From an uncultured Faecalibacterium sp. (GTDB lineage Bacteria; Bacillota; Clostridia; Oscillospirales; Ruminococcaceae): a stretch of 37,442 nucleotides of DNA. Position numbers and translations under genes: made by a program. The notes below the pieces were generated by a model that was not told where the DNA came from, made no database searches, and saw only the letters and a list, made by a program, of their open reading frames with translations. Positions 25,669 to 34,257 of the stretch are shown here, piece by piece. How positions within the stretch are numbered: position 1 is the stretch's first letter; the number at the start of each line of letters is the position of its first letter. The stretch lies in the NCBI GenBank assembly GCA_944386015.1, contig CALWZK010000018.1, positions 1 to 37,442 of the forward strand. The letters are read 5' to 3'.

Positions 25669-26652
25669 TTATTTTGCGTAGGCGCTGCCGGCGGTCCAGG
25701 GATTGTCGGCGGCATAGACAGTGTGGGACCGCAGGTAATTGACCCAGGCCCCGTAGCCGTTGCCCGCCGTCAGGTGGATCCCGTCGGGGGCGGCGCAGAC
25801 CTCTTTCAGGTTGCCCTCGCCGTCGGCCAGAGCCTCCCACAGGTCCAGATAGACGCAGCCCTTGCTGTCGGCCAGGGCCGCCAGCTTTTCATTGACGGCC
25901 CGCAGATTGTCGCTGGCCAGGCCGGGGCGCTGGGCCGCCGCCTCGGGCCGCACCGGCGGAATGGACTGGACATAGATCAGGCAGTCCTCCCCCAGGGTTT
26001 CCCGCAGGGTGTCCAGCATGGCGCTGTAGTAGTTCAGGAACTTGTCCTCGGCCCCTGCGGTGGTGAGGGTGTTGGTGCCCAGCAGGATATACAGCTTTTT
26101 GGGCTGGGCTGCTGCCAGCACGTCCAGGGCCACCTCATCCCCACGGGTCATGTGGCTCACTGTCATGCGGTTGACGATGGCATCGGGGCCCACCCCCACA
26201 TAGCCGCAGATCAGGGCCCCCGACAGGTTGATGTCATAGTCGGTGAAGCCCTCGGTCAGGCTGTCCCCCAGGAAGGCGGCGTCGGCAAAATAGCTCAGGT
26301 CCACCTGGCCCACCGCCGGCTGGCGGATGACGCTGCTGTCATAGGCTTTGACGATGTAGCTGCCGGCGCTCTGGCGGGTGGGGCCAAACTGGACCACCAG
26401 GCCGCTGCCGGCGGTGCTGCCGGCCTCCCCCGGCTGCATGGGCAGGGGGGCGAGAATCCCCTCCACCGTGCCGCTGGACAGGATCTCGGAATCAGCGGGG
26501 TTGTTCTCCCGCTGGGCGGTCTCCAGGATCGCTGTGATCCCCAGGGACAGCACCAGGATGGCTGCCACGCTGCCTGCAATTTTCAGTTTTGTATATTTGC
26601 CCCGCTGCCGCGTCCGGCGGTATGCGCGGTCGTATTCATGTGAAATACCCAT
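25669..26652 (-). CDS. Membrane-anchored SGNH/GDSL hydrolase
   Basis: A 327-aa protein with a basic cytoplasmic tail, one N-terminal membrane span (about 25-45, IAGSVAAILVLSLGITAIL) and an extracytoplasmic SGNH esterase domain. Block I is FLGDSLTEG, block III LLGTNTL, and block V DGIHL, giving the Ser/Asp-His triad. Likely substrates are acylated cell-wall or extracellular glycans (inference). The start is unsure: the ATG at 26652 fits family-like N-termini but has no Shine-Dalgarno directly before it. An in-frame ATG at 26739 has GGAG/AGGA and sits 25 nt after the predicted transcription start, but adds a low-complexity Gly/Pro stretch. Confidence 0.88.
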   Translation of the reverse strand: MGISHEYDRAYRRTRQRGKYTKLKIAGSVAAILVLSLGITAILETAQRENNPADSEILSSGTVEGILAPLPMQPGEAGSTAGSGLVVQFGPTRQSAGSYIVKAYDSSVIRQPAVGQVDLSYFADAAFLGDSLTEGFTDYDINLSGALICGYVGVGPDAIVNRMTVSHMTRGDEVALDVLAAAQPKKLYILLGTNTLTTAGAEDKFLNYYSAMLDTLRETLGEDCLIYVQSIPPVRPEAAAQRPGLASDNLRAVNEKLAALADSKGCVYLDLWEALADGEGNLKEVCAAPDGIHLTAGNGYGAWVNYLRSHTVYAADNPWTAGSAYAK

Positions 26653-26770
26653 TTGTCTGTCAGGGGCGCCGCTTGCGCCGGCGCCTCCTGTCCCCCTTTC
26701 CGGCCATGGCCCGGGCGGCCTCACACCGCCGCCGGGCATCCGTTTCCTGCTCCAAAGTAGGAATGTATTG

Positions 26771-26799
26771 ATTCTATCATAAATTTTTTGTCTCTGCAA
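26771..26799 (-). promoter_or_regulatory. Sigma-A promoter of the SGNH hydrolase gene
   Basis: Minus strand TTGCAG (26799-26794), 17-bp spacer, TAGAAT (26776-26771). It is back-to-back with the pfp promoter, the two -35 boxes only 11 bp apart. Confidence 0.75.
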
Positions 26800-26810
26800 C
26801 CGATTGGGCC

Positions 26811-26839
26811 TTGCATACAACGCATAAAACGGCTACAAT
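26811..26839 (+). promoter_or_regulatory. Sigma-A promoter of pfp
   Basis: TTGCAT (26811-26816), 17-bp spacer, TACAAT (26834-26839). The untranslated leader to the ATG is about 145 nt. Confidence 0.75.
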
Positions 26840-26993
26840 AGAATCAGGATCAAAATCCGGCAGCCTGCGTCAAGTTTGTCACGTTTGCAACTGATTTTGC
26901 GTGGGTTTTGGCGGTATCCAATCCACCGTTTGCGGCGGCGCAGTGCAGGGCCCGCCCCCATCATCCAACCACCCTGATAAGAAGGAGCTAATT

Positions 26994-28217
26994 ATGAGCA
27001 AGAACGTGATCGTCGGCCAATCCGGCGGCCCCACCGCCGTCATCAATTCCAGCCTTGCCGGTGTCTACAAGACCGCCCGGAGCCTCGGGGCCGGCAAGGT
27101 TTACGGCATGAAGTACGGCATTGAGGGCCTGCTGAAAGAAGAAATCGTGGATTTGGACATCGTGCTGGATGACCGGATGAGCATTGAGCTGCTGAAGCGG
27201 ACCCCCTCCAGCTTCCTGGGCAGCTGCCGCTATAAGCTGCCCGACCCCGATCAGGACAGTGTGCCCTTTGTGCAGCTGTTTACCCTCTTTGACAAGTACG
27301 ACATCGCCGCTGTCTTCTACATTGGCGGCAACGACTCGATGGACACCATCGCCAAGCTCAGCCGCTATGGCCAGCGGGTGGGCAGCAGCATCCGGTTCAT
27401 CGGCGTTCCCAAAACCATCGACAATGACCTGTGCCTCACCGATCACACCCCCGGCTACGGCTCTGCCGCCAAGTACATCGCCACCATCCTGAAGGAAGTC
27501 ATCCGTGACTCCTCGGTGTATGATATCCGCAGCGTCACGGTGGCCGAGATCATGGGCCGCCACGCCGGCTGGCTGGCCGGCGCCGCCTGCCTGGCCGCCG
27601 GCGAGGACTGCGATGGCCCTGACCTGATTCTGCTGCCCGAAGTCCCCTTCGATCAGGACAGGTTCCTGGCCCGGGTGGACGAGCTCCAGAGCCGGAAGTC
27701 CAATGTCATCATCGCCGCCAGCGAGGGCGTCCGCACCGCCGACGGCACCTATCTGTGCGACCTGGTGTCCACTGCAGGCCAGCTGGACGCCTTTGGCCAC
27801 AAGGCCATCCTCAGCGGCACCAGCCGGTATCTGTCCGAGCTGATCCACACCCACCTGGGCTGCAAGAGCCGCGCCATTGAATTCTCCACCCTCCAGCGTT
27901 GCGCCAGCCATCTGGCCAGCCGCACCGACGTCACCGAGGCCTATGCAGTGGGCGGCGCTGCCGCATCTGCAGCCTTTGCCGGAGAGAGCGGCCGGATGAT
28001 CGCCCTCAAGCGGCTCAGCGGCTACCCCTACCAGTGCATCACCGAGTCGGTGGATGTCCAGCAGGTGGCCAACCTGGAAAAGAAGGTACCTCTGGACTGG
28101 ATCGCTCCCGACGGGATGCACGTCACCGAGGCCTTTGAGGAGTATGCCCGTCCCCTGATTCTGGACGAGCTGACCCCCATTTACGTCAACGGCACCCCCC
28201 GCCATGTCCATCTGTAA
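26994..28217 (+). CDS. pfp: Diphosphate-dependent phosphofructokinase
   Basis: A 407-aa phosphofructokinase using PPi rather than ATP, interconverting fructose 6-phosphate and fructose 1,6-bisphosphate. The N-terminal VGQSGGPTAVINSSL binds the phosphoryl donor. GGND (111-114) places Asp where ATP enzymes have Gly, and PKTIDND (K140) has Lys where ATP enzymes have Gly; both are known PPi-specific changes. EIMGRHAGWLAG is the sugar-phosphate site. The ATG at 26994 follows GAAGGAG. It is a single-gene unit between its promoter and a bidirectional terminator. Confidence 0.93.
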   Translation: MSKNVIVGQSGGPTAVINSSLAGVYKTARSLGAGKVYGMKYGIEGLLKEEIVDLDIVLDDRMSIELLKRTPSSFLGSCRYKLPDPDQDSVPFVQLFTLFDKYDIAAVFYIGGNDSMDTIAKLSRYGQRVGSSIRFIGVPKTIDNDLCLTDHTPGYGSAAKYIATILKEVIRDSSVYDIRSVTVAEIMGRHAGWLAGAACLAAGEDCDGPDLILLPEVPFDQDRFLARVDELQSRKSNVIIAASEGVRTADGTYLCDLVSTAGQLDAFGHKAILSGTSRYLSELIHTHLGCKSRAIEFSTLQRCASHLASRTDVTEAYAVGGAAASAAFAGESGRMIALKRLSGYPYQCITESVDVQQVANLEKKVPLDWIAPDGMHVTEAFEEYARPLILDELTPIYVNGTPRHVHL

Positions 28218-28291
28218 TCACTGAACAGCCGGCCTCTGCCATAGGGCCGGTCTGACTCTCCTTTCTTTTGCCGGCAGATCAAACCGGCAGC

Positions 28292-28332
28292 AAAAAGCCC
28301 CGCGCAGCCTTGGAGCTGTGCGGGGCTTTGTT
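28292..28332. terminator. Bidirectional terminator between pfp and the activase genes
   Basis: AAAAAGCCCCGCGCAGC / GCTGTGCGGGGCTTTG, U-rich on both sides, between convergent genes. Confidence 0.87.
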
Positions 28333-28350
28333 TGTTTTACTGAAAGACCA

Positions 28351-29676
28351 TCAGACGGTCAGGGGGTGGCTGCCCACGGTGGGGGCGCCGCCTGCAATTT
28401 CCTCAGCGGTGAGGGGGGCTGCAAGGGCGGGATGGTCCAGCCGCTCCTTGGCCACAGCCAGCATCAGCTTGATGCGGTTCTCCTGGTTGACCTTGGTGGC
28501 GCTGGGGTCATAGTCGATGGGGGTGATGTTGGCCACCGGGTAGAGGGCCCGGATCTTGTTCACCATGCCCTTGCCCACAATGTGGTTGGGCAGGCAGCCG
28601 AAGGGCTGGGCGCAGACAATGTTGGGATAGCCGCCCTGGACCAGCTCGATCATCTCGGCGGTCAGCAGCCAGCCCTCGCCCATCTTGGCGCCCAGGGAGA
28701 TGACGCCCTGGGGCTTGTGGATCAGCTCCTTGAAGGGGCCGGGGGCGTAGAAGCCGGCGTCGGCGGTGGCCTTCAGCATCGAGCGCTCGATGCCGTCCAG
28801 CCAGTCCAGCAGACGGTCAGCGGTGAACTTGGTGGCCAGCTTGCCGCCGTAGAGGACGTGGTCCTCGCCCATGTTGAAGATGCAGTACTGGCAGAAGCCC
28901 ATCAGGCCGGGGAAGTTGACTTCGCACCCCTCCGACTCCAGGAACTTCTGCAGGTCGTTGTTGCCCAGGGGGCTGTATTTGACGTAGATCTCGCCCACGA
29001 CGCCCACCTTGACCTTGGGCACCCGGGTCACCGGGATGGCCGCAAACTCCTTGGCAATGAAGGGGAAGGTGTGCTTCATCTCATGGGCGCGGTAGCCCTT
29101 GCCGGCCAGCAGGGCCCGGCCCAGCCGGGCCACCCAGGTGTCCACCAGCCGGTCTGCCTGGCCCGGCACATCCTCGTAGGGCGCCACCTGGTTGCGCAGG
29201 GCGCACAGCATATCGCCGTAGAAGATGCAGGCCACGGCCTGGCGCAGCAGGGGCAGATCCATCTGGAAGCCGCTGTCCTTTTCCAGGCCCGAGAAGTTCA
29301 GGCTGGCCACCGGGATCTGGGGGTAGCCGGCCTTGACCAGGGCTTTCCGCAGCAGGTGGATGTAGTTGGACGCGCGGCAGCCGCCGCCGGTCTGGGTGAT
29401 CAGCAGGGCCGTGTGGTCCAGATCATACTTACCGCTGTTCAGGGCGTCGATGAACTGGCCGATGACCAGCAGCGCCGGGTAGCAGGTGTCGTTGTGCACA
29501 TATTTCAGACCCAGCTGGGCCACGGCGCTGCCGCAGTTGCCCAGGATCTCACATTTGTATCCCTCGTGCTGGAGCGCGTACTTCAGCAGCCGGAACTGGG
29601 TCACCGCCATGTTGGGGATGAGGATGGTGTGGGTTTCCTTCATCTCCTTGGTGAATTTGGGATATTGGTATTCCAC
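28351..29676 (-). CDS. Acyl-CoA dehydratase activase-related protein, C-terminal component
   Basis: A 441-aa protein matching the C-terminal third of the very large clostridial 2-hydroxyacyl-CoA dehydratase activase-like proteins, which are often a single chain of about 1400 residues. It has several conserved cysteines, including GNCGSAVAQLGLKYVHNDTCYPA, GGGCRASNY and CQYCIF, fitting an iron-sulfur or 2-hydroxyglutaryl-CoA dehydratase-like fold. It begins 15 bp after the partner's stop with its own GGAGG, so the split is a true gene boundary, not a recent break. Function is unproven. Confidence 0.87.
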   Translation of the reverse strand: MEYQYPKFTKEMKETHTILIPNMAVTQFRLLKYALQHEGYKCEILGNCGSAVAQLGLKYVHNDTCYPALLVIGQFIDALNSGKYDLDHTALLITQTGGGCRASNYIHLLRKALVKAGYPQIPVASLNFSGLEKDSGFQMDLPLLRQAVACIFYGDMLCALRNQVAPYEDVPGQADRLVDTWVARLGRALLAGKGYRAHEMKHTFPFIAKEFAAIPVTRVPKVKVGVVGEIYVKYSPLGNNDLQKFLESEGCEVNFPGLMGFCQYCIFNMGEDHVLYGGKLATKFTADRLLDWLDGIERSMLKATADAGFYAPGPFKELIHKPQGVISLGAKMGEGWLLTAEMIELVQGGYPNIVCAQPFGCLPNHIVGKGMVNKIRALYPVANITPIDYDPSATKVNQENRIKLMLAVAKERLDHPALAAPLTAEEIAGGAPTVGSHPLTV

Positions 29677-29691
29677 GGTTGCCTCCTATGT

Positions 29692-32679
29692 TCAGCGGGC
29701 CGCAGCGGCCGGGGCCGGTGCGGAATGTTCTGCCTCGGCTTCAGCGGCTTTTTCCCGGGCCAGCTCATCCCGCTCGTCCAGAGCGGCAAACAGGCTGCGC
29801 AGGCGGATATTCACCGCGCCAAGGTTGGTAATCTCGTCGATCTTCAGCTGGGTGTACAGCTTGCCCCCAGCCTGCAGAATCTCCCGGGTCTCATCGGTGG
29901 TGATGGCGTCCACGCCGCAGCCGAAGGACACCAGCTGCACCAGGTCCATATCCGGCTGGGTGGTGCAGTATTTGGCGGCTGCATACAGGCGGCTGTGGTA
30001 GGTCCACTGGTTCAGGACGCTGGTGGGGAATTTCTCCACCCGGTTGGAAATGCTGTCCTCGGTGATGACGGCGGCGCCATGGCGGACGATCAGGCGGTCG
30101 ATGCCGTGGTTGACCTCGGGGTCCACATGGTAGGGACGGCCGGCCAGCACGATGATCCGCTTGCCCTGGCGGCGGGCCTCGTCGATGATCTCCCCGCCCT
30201 TGGCGCGGATCTTGGCCATGTGGCTCTCATACTCGGCGTAGGCTGCATCAGCGGCTGCCTGGACCTCTTTCTGGGAGATGCCGCCGAAGTACTTGGGCAG
30301 CACTTCTTTGGCCATCTTATGCACAAAGTCCTTGGGGCGATGAATGCCCACATAGTCGCAGATGAACTTCTTGCCCTCCAGCTCGGGGCAGTTGCCCAGC
30401 AGCACTTCGGGATAATAGGCCACCACAGGGCAGTTGTAGTGGTTGTCCCCCAGGCCCTCGTCGATGTTGTAGGTCAGGCAGGGGTAGAAGATGGCGTCCA
30501 GCTGCATGGCCGACAGGGCCTTGATGTGGCCGTGGCTCAGCTTGGCCGGGAAGCAGGCGGTGTCGCTGGGGATGGTGGCCTGGCCGGCCAGGTACAGCCC
30601 GCGGCTGGACACCGGGCTGACGTGGACCGCAAAGCCCAGTTTGGTCCAGAAGGCGTGCCAGAACGGCAGCAGCTCGTAGAAGTTCAGGCACAGGGGGATG
30701 CCGATGGAACCGCGCTTGCCGGGCACCGGCTTATACGCGGCCAGCAATTCCTGCTTGTAGGCGTAGAGGTTGAGGGAATTGTCCTCGCTCTTGCCGGTGA
30801 TGGGCTTGTCGCAGCGGTTGCCCGAAATGTACTTGCGGCCATCGGCGAAGGTGTTGACGGTGAGCTGGCAGTGGTTGCCGCAGGCGCCGCACTTGACGCT
30901 GACCACGTTCTGGGTGAAGGCTTCCAGCTCTGCCTGGCCCATCATGGAGGACTGGGTCTGGCCCGCCTTCTTGCTGCGGCGCATGCCAAACAGGGCCGCA
31001 CCGTAAGCGCCCATCAGGCCGGCGATGTCGGGGCGGATGACCTCCACCCCCATCTCCTTCTCAAAGGCACGCAGAACGGCCTCATTGTAGAAGGTACCGC
31101 CCTGGACCACGATCTTCCGGCCCAGCTCCTCGGGGCTGGAAGCACGGATGACTTTATACAGGGCGTTCTTGACCACGCTGATGGACAGGCCGGCGCTGAT
31201 GTTCTGGATGCTGGCGCCGTCCTTCTGGGCCTGCTTGACCGAGCTGTTCATAAAGACGGTGCAGCGGCTGCCCAGGTCCACCGGGCGGTCTGCAAACAGA
31301 CCCAGGGCGGCAAACTCCTTCACATCATAGCCCAGGGCCTGGGCGAAGGTCTGGAGGAAGCTGCCGCAGCCCGAAGAACAGGCCTCGTTCAGGAAGATGT
31401 TGCTGATGGCGCCGTCCTCGATCTTGAAGCACTTCATGTCCTGGCCGCCGATGTCGATGATGAAGTCCACGTCGGGCATGAAGTATTTGGCGGCGGTGAA
31501 GTGGGCCACCGTCTCCACCAGGCCGTAGTCACAGCGGAAGGCGTTCTTCACCAGGTCTTCGCCGTAGCCGGTAGTGGTGACGCTGGCCACTTGCAGGCCG
31601 GGATGGGCCTTGTAGATTTTCAGCAGCTGCTCCCGGATCAGGGGCAGCGGGTTGCCCAGGTTGGGCTGGTAGTTGGTGTAAAGGATGCGGCACTGCTCGT
31701 CCACCACCACCAGTTTGACGGTGGTAGAGCCCGAGTCGATGCCGATGTGCACCGGGCCGCACTGGGCCCCGAAGGGCACGCAGGGCACGCTGTGGGACAT
31801 GTGCCGGGCGTGGAAGGCCTCGTACTCCTCTTTATTGGCAAAGAGGGGCGGTTCGCTGGCATAAGTGGCGGTGGCGGCGTAGCGGTCCAGGGCCTCGGCC
31901 ACCTCCGACAGGTTGAACTCCTTGTCGGCGTAGAGGGCGGCGCCCAGGGCCACATACAGCAGGCTGTTTTCGGGGCAAGTGCCGGTGACGCCCAGGGCCT
32001 CGTCAAAGCTCTTGCGCAGCACCGAGCTGAAGGTCAGAGGCCCGCCCAGATACAGGATGTTGCCCTTGATGGGCCGGCCCTGGGCCAGGCCGGCGATGGT
32101 CTGGCTCACCACAGCCTTGTAAATACTGGCGGCAATATCCTCTGCCCGGGCGCCCTGGTTGATCAGGGGCTGGACGTCGCTCTTGGCAAAGACGCCGCAC
32201 CGGGATGCGATGGTATATGTACGCTGGGCCTTTTCGGCGGCCTTGTTCATCTCGTCGGCGCTCATCTTCAGCAGCGTCGCCATCTGGTCGATAAAGGCGC
32301 CGGTGCCGCCGGCACAGCTGCCGTTCATCCGCACTTCGGTGCCGCCGGTGAGGAACAGAATCTTGGCGTCCTCACCGCCCAGCTCGATGACGCAGTCGGT
32401 TTCAGGGACAAACCGCTTGACCGCCACCCGAGTGGAGAAAACCTCCTGCACAAAAGGCACGCCGCAGCTGTCGGCCAGGCCCATGCCTGCCGAGCCGGAA
32501 ATGCTCAGCAGGGCCTTTGCCCCGTGAAGATAGTCGTTGTCAATGCGGCGCAGAAGCTCCTGCGCCTTTTCCAAAATATGGCTGTAATGACGCTCATACG
32601 TCGAATACAGCAGGTTTTCCTGTTCATCCAGCACGGCACACTTGATGGTCGTGCTGCCGATATCAAGACCAACTCTCAA
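29692..32679 (-). CDS. 2-hydroxyacyl-CoA dehydratase activase-like protein (two BadF/HgdC ATPase domains)
   Basis: A 995-aa protein. The first ASKHA ATPase domain starts VGLDIGSTTIKCAVLD and has ELGGEDAKILFL and CAGGTGAFIDQMA. The second, from about residue 315, has GIDSGSTTVKLVVVD, DIGGQDMKCF and the cluster-binding ACSSGCGSFLQTFAQ. A cysteine set CGACGNHC and a DUF2229 region (GIPLCLNFYELLPFWHAFW) follow. The start is TTG at 32679, 8 nt after AGGAGG; an in-frame TTG at 32697 would itself precede the ribosome site. No dehydratase or acyl-CoA genes are nearby, so this may be a general reductive activase rather than a fermentation enzyme. Confidence 0.92.
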   Translation of the reverse strand: MRVGLDIGSTTIKCAVLDEQENLLYSTYERHYSHILEKAQELLRRIDNDYLHGAKALLSISGSAGMGLADSCGVPFVQEVFSTRVAVKRFVPETDCVIELGGEDAKILFLTGGTEVRMNGSCAGGTGAFIDQMATLLKMSADEMNKAAEKAQRTYTIASRCGVFAKSDVQPLINQGARAEDIAASIYKAVVSQTIAGLAQGRPIKGNILYLGGPLTFSSVLRKSFDEALGVTGTCPENSLLYVALGAALYADKEFNLSEVAEALDRYAATATYASEPPLFANKEEYEAFHARHMSHSVPCVPFGAQCGPVHIGIDSGSTTVKLVVVDEQCRILYTNYQPNLGNPLPLIREQLLKIYKAHPGLQVASVTTTGYGEDLVKNAFRCDYGLVETVAHFTAAKYFMPDVDFIIDIGGQDMKCFKIEDGAISNIFLNEACSSGCGSFLQTFAQALGYDVKEFAALGLFADRPVDLGSRCTVFMNSSVKQAQKDGASIQNISAGLSISVVKNALYKVIRASSPEELGRKIVVQGGTFYNEAVLRAFEKEMGVEVIRPDIAGLMGAYGAALFGMRRSKKAGQTQSSMMGQAELEAFTQNVVSVKCGACGNHCQLTVNTFADGRKYISGNRCDKPITGKSEDNSLNLYAYKQELLAAYKPVPGKRGSIGIPLCLNFYELLPFWHAFWTKLGFAVHVSPVSSRGLYLAGQATIPSDTACFPAKLSHGHIKALSAMQLDAIFYPCLTYNIDEGLGDNHYNCPVVAYYPEVLLGNCPELEGKKFICDYVGIHRPKDFVHKMAKEVLPKYFGGISQKEVQAAADAAYAEYESHMAKIRAKGGEIIDEARRQGKRIIVLAGRPYHVDPEVNHGIDRLIVRHGAAVITEDSISNRVEKFPTSVLNQWTYHSRLYAAAKYCTTQPDMDLVQLVSFGCGVDAITTDETREILQAGGKLYTQLKIDEITNLGAVNIRLRSLFAALDERDELAREKAAEAEAEHSAPAPAAAAR

Positions 32680-32701
32680 GTTTTGATCCTCCTGCAATGA
32701 A

Positions 32702-32719
32702 TGCCCGGGAAAACGGGCT
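32702..32719 (-). other. Leader hairpin just before the activase ribosome site
   Basis: GCCCG / CGGGC around an A/T-rich loop within the untranslated leader of the activase gene. It could affect initiation. On the plus strand it is followed by TTTT but no plus-strand gene ends here. Confidence 0.45.
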
Positions 32720-32774
32720 TTTCACTCAATCATTGTTTGACAGCCAACAGTATTATATGTTTGCATACAGTTGT

Positions 32775-32803
32775 ATTATATCGTATTTTGTTTTTGGATG
32801 CAA
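32775..32803 (-). promoter_or_regulatory. Sigma-A promoter of the activase operon
   Basis: Minus strand TTGCAT (32803-32798), 17-bp spacer, perfect TATAAT (32780-32775). A second TATAAT lies nearby at about 32751-32756 without a good -35. The rest of 32804-33029 is A/T-rich and I see no gene in it. Confidence 0.78.
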
Positions 32804-33029
32804 TCAGATGCTTTTATTTTACACGAAAAAAACAGTTTGTCTGTATCGAAAAAGAAAACAATCTGTGAATGCCGCGCATATTTCCCCTGCTTTCCCCCGC
32901 CCGCAGGCTGGGCGGTGCGCAAATTTCACAAAACCTCTTGCGCCCCGGCGGATTCCGCGGTATGCTAAGCTTAGATTTTCCTTTTGCAGGATTTGTCACC
33001 CGCCGACACTTTTTGCCGCTTTTTTATCA

Positions 33030-33058
33030 TTGCATCAGGGCGGGTGTCCTATTAAAAT
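33030..33058 (+). promoter_or_regulatory. Sigma-A promoter of the Spo0A-like operon
   Basis: TTGCAT (33030-33035), 17-bp spacer, TAAAAT (33053-33058), about 70 bp before the first start codon. Confidence 0.65.
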
Positions 33059-33131
33059 AGGGTTGTAGCTTCGCGCGGCCAGTCCGGGGCGGTCGATCCT
33101 AATGGGTATTTGCAGGAGGAGAATATGAACC

Positions 33132-33431
33132 ATGAAACCATATGCACCATTGACCAGAACATTTTCTGCCATCGAGATGCTGCAGCGGCCTTATCTGCTG
33201 ACCTATGCGATGGATGAGGCGGGCGGCGCCTGCCGCCTGACTTTATCCCGGACCGGGGACACAGCCTGCAGCGACAGTCTGGTCCTGGATGCGCCGCCGC
33301 AATACTGTTATTCCATCTTGCGGTACCTGTATGAAAACTGCGTCCAGCCGGAAATCTGGCGGGATGTGGTGGCGGAATGCTGCCCCGCAGGGGTACGGGT
33401 GAACGGAAAGGGCGGGGTCCTCTGTGAATGA
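33132..33431 (+). CDS. Small protein of unknown function (99 aa), first gene of the Spo0A-like operon
   Basis: A 99-aa protein opening MKPYAPLTRTFSAIE, with four cysteines in the second half and an amphipathic segment YSILRYLYENCVQPEIWRDVV. The pattern vaguely recalls small clostridial DUF6514-type proteins, but I do not claim it. A strong AGGAGGA lies 11 nt upstream. Another ATG at 33125, in a different frame and better spaced, opens only a 30-codon frame, so the two starts compete. The end overlaps the GTG of the next gene by 8 bp, suggesting coupled translation. Confidence 0.7.
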   Translation: MKPYAPLTRTFSAIEMLQRPYLLTYAMDEAGGACRLTLSRTGDTACSDSLVLDAPPQYCYSILRYLYENCVQPEIWRDVVAECCPAGVRVNGKGGVLCE

Positions 33432-34257
33432 TCTGGCTTCAGCAGGATGTCTCTGGATCGCCATCGCCAGCTATGACCCGCGGTTTTTCCGGATCTGCCA
33501 GAACTACATTGGCTGCCTGGATCACGATGCGTTTCGCTGTGATGTCTATCAGTCGGGAGAAGACCTGCTGGCTGCCCTGCGCGGAGGGTTTCCCTACCGG
33601 GCGGTTCTGCTGGACAATGCCATGTCCGATATGGACGGGCCGGAGTTTTGCAGCCGGCTGCGCCAGCTGGACCCAAAATTCCGCCCCTGGCTGCTGCTGG
33701 TCCCCACCTGCAGCGTAGACGAACTGCGCAGCGTCATACGGGATGAAGAACCGGCCTGCCGCCAGGCGGCCCAGGTCCGCAGGATGCAGATGACGGGCTT
33801 GAACAGCCTGCTGTATGACCTGGACTCCATGCTTCGGGCCCAGGCCGACCAGAACGACAGCGACGCTGCCCTGATCCAGCTTTTGCTCCAGTGGGGCGAG
33901 CATCCAGGCACCCTGGGTGCCCAGTATTTGCGGGAATGCGTTGAGCTCGCTTTGCGGTGCGAGCCTCATTTTGCGGTCCGCAAAGATGTGCTGCTGCCTG
34001 TGGGCGAGCGGCACAGCGTGACGGTCGCGGCGGTGGACAGCGGCATCCGGCGCCTGATCGAACATTTGGAGAACTTGAACCGGCCTGCCTGGCAGGCTTT
34101 CAAGCGGCGGCATCACTCCAGGAGTGCACATCTCACCACAGGCAGATTCATCTATGTAGTCAGGGACGAGCTGCTCCTGCCGGCGCAGGATCTGGCCCAG
34201 CAGCCCCCATCGGAAGGAGAGCCGCAGGTCGATGAACGAGAGCTTCTGCCCATATAA
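33424..34257 (+). CDS. Spo0A-like regulator with degenerate receiver domain
   Basis: A 277-aa protein. Residues about 10-120 resemble a response-regulator receiver: the phosphoacceptor-like D64 sits in VLLDNAMSDMDG, but the acidic pocket reads SYD (16-18) instead of DD, and no conserved Lys follows the TCS segment, so normal phosphorylation is doubtful. Residues about 150-240 resemble the Spo0A C-terminal DNA-binding domain (LLLQWGEHPGTLGAQYLREC, then VDSGIRRLIEHLEN aligning with the VERAIRHAIE helix of Spo0A). GTG start at 33424, overlapping the gene before; it overlaps the next by 26 bp. It is probably a divergent paralog or relic of sporulation control. Confidence 0.7.
   Translation: MNDLASAGCLWIAIASYDPRFFRICQNYIGCLDHDAFRCDVYQSGEDLLAALRGGFPYRAVLLDNAMSDMDGPEFCSRLRQLDPKFRPWLLLVPTCSVDELRSVIRDEEPACRQAAQVRRMQMTGLNSLLYDLDSMLRAQADQNDSDAALIQLLLQWGEHPGTLGAQYLRECVELALRCEPHFAVRKDVLLPVGERHSVTVAAVDSGIRRLIEHLENLNRPAWQAFKRRHHSRSAHLTTGRFIYVVRDELLLPAQDLAQQPPSEGEPQVDERELLPI

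Noticed and set aside
28318-32700. A very long open frame (over 1400 codons) on the plus strand, opposite the activase genes; similar long antisense frames oppose argS, metG, ddl and typA.
   Set aside because: These are mirror frames caused by high GC and codon bias. They have no ribosome sites, are Gly/Ala/Val/His/Gln-rich with no family resemblance, and the sense frames are clear proteins.
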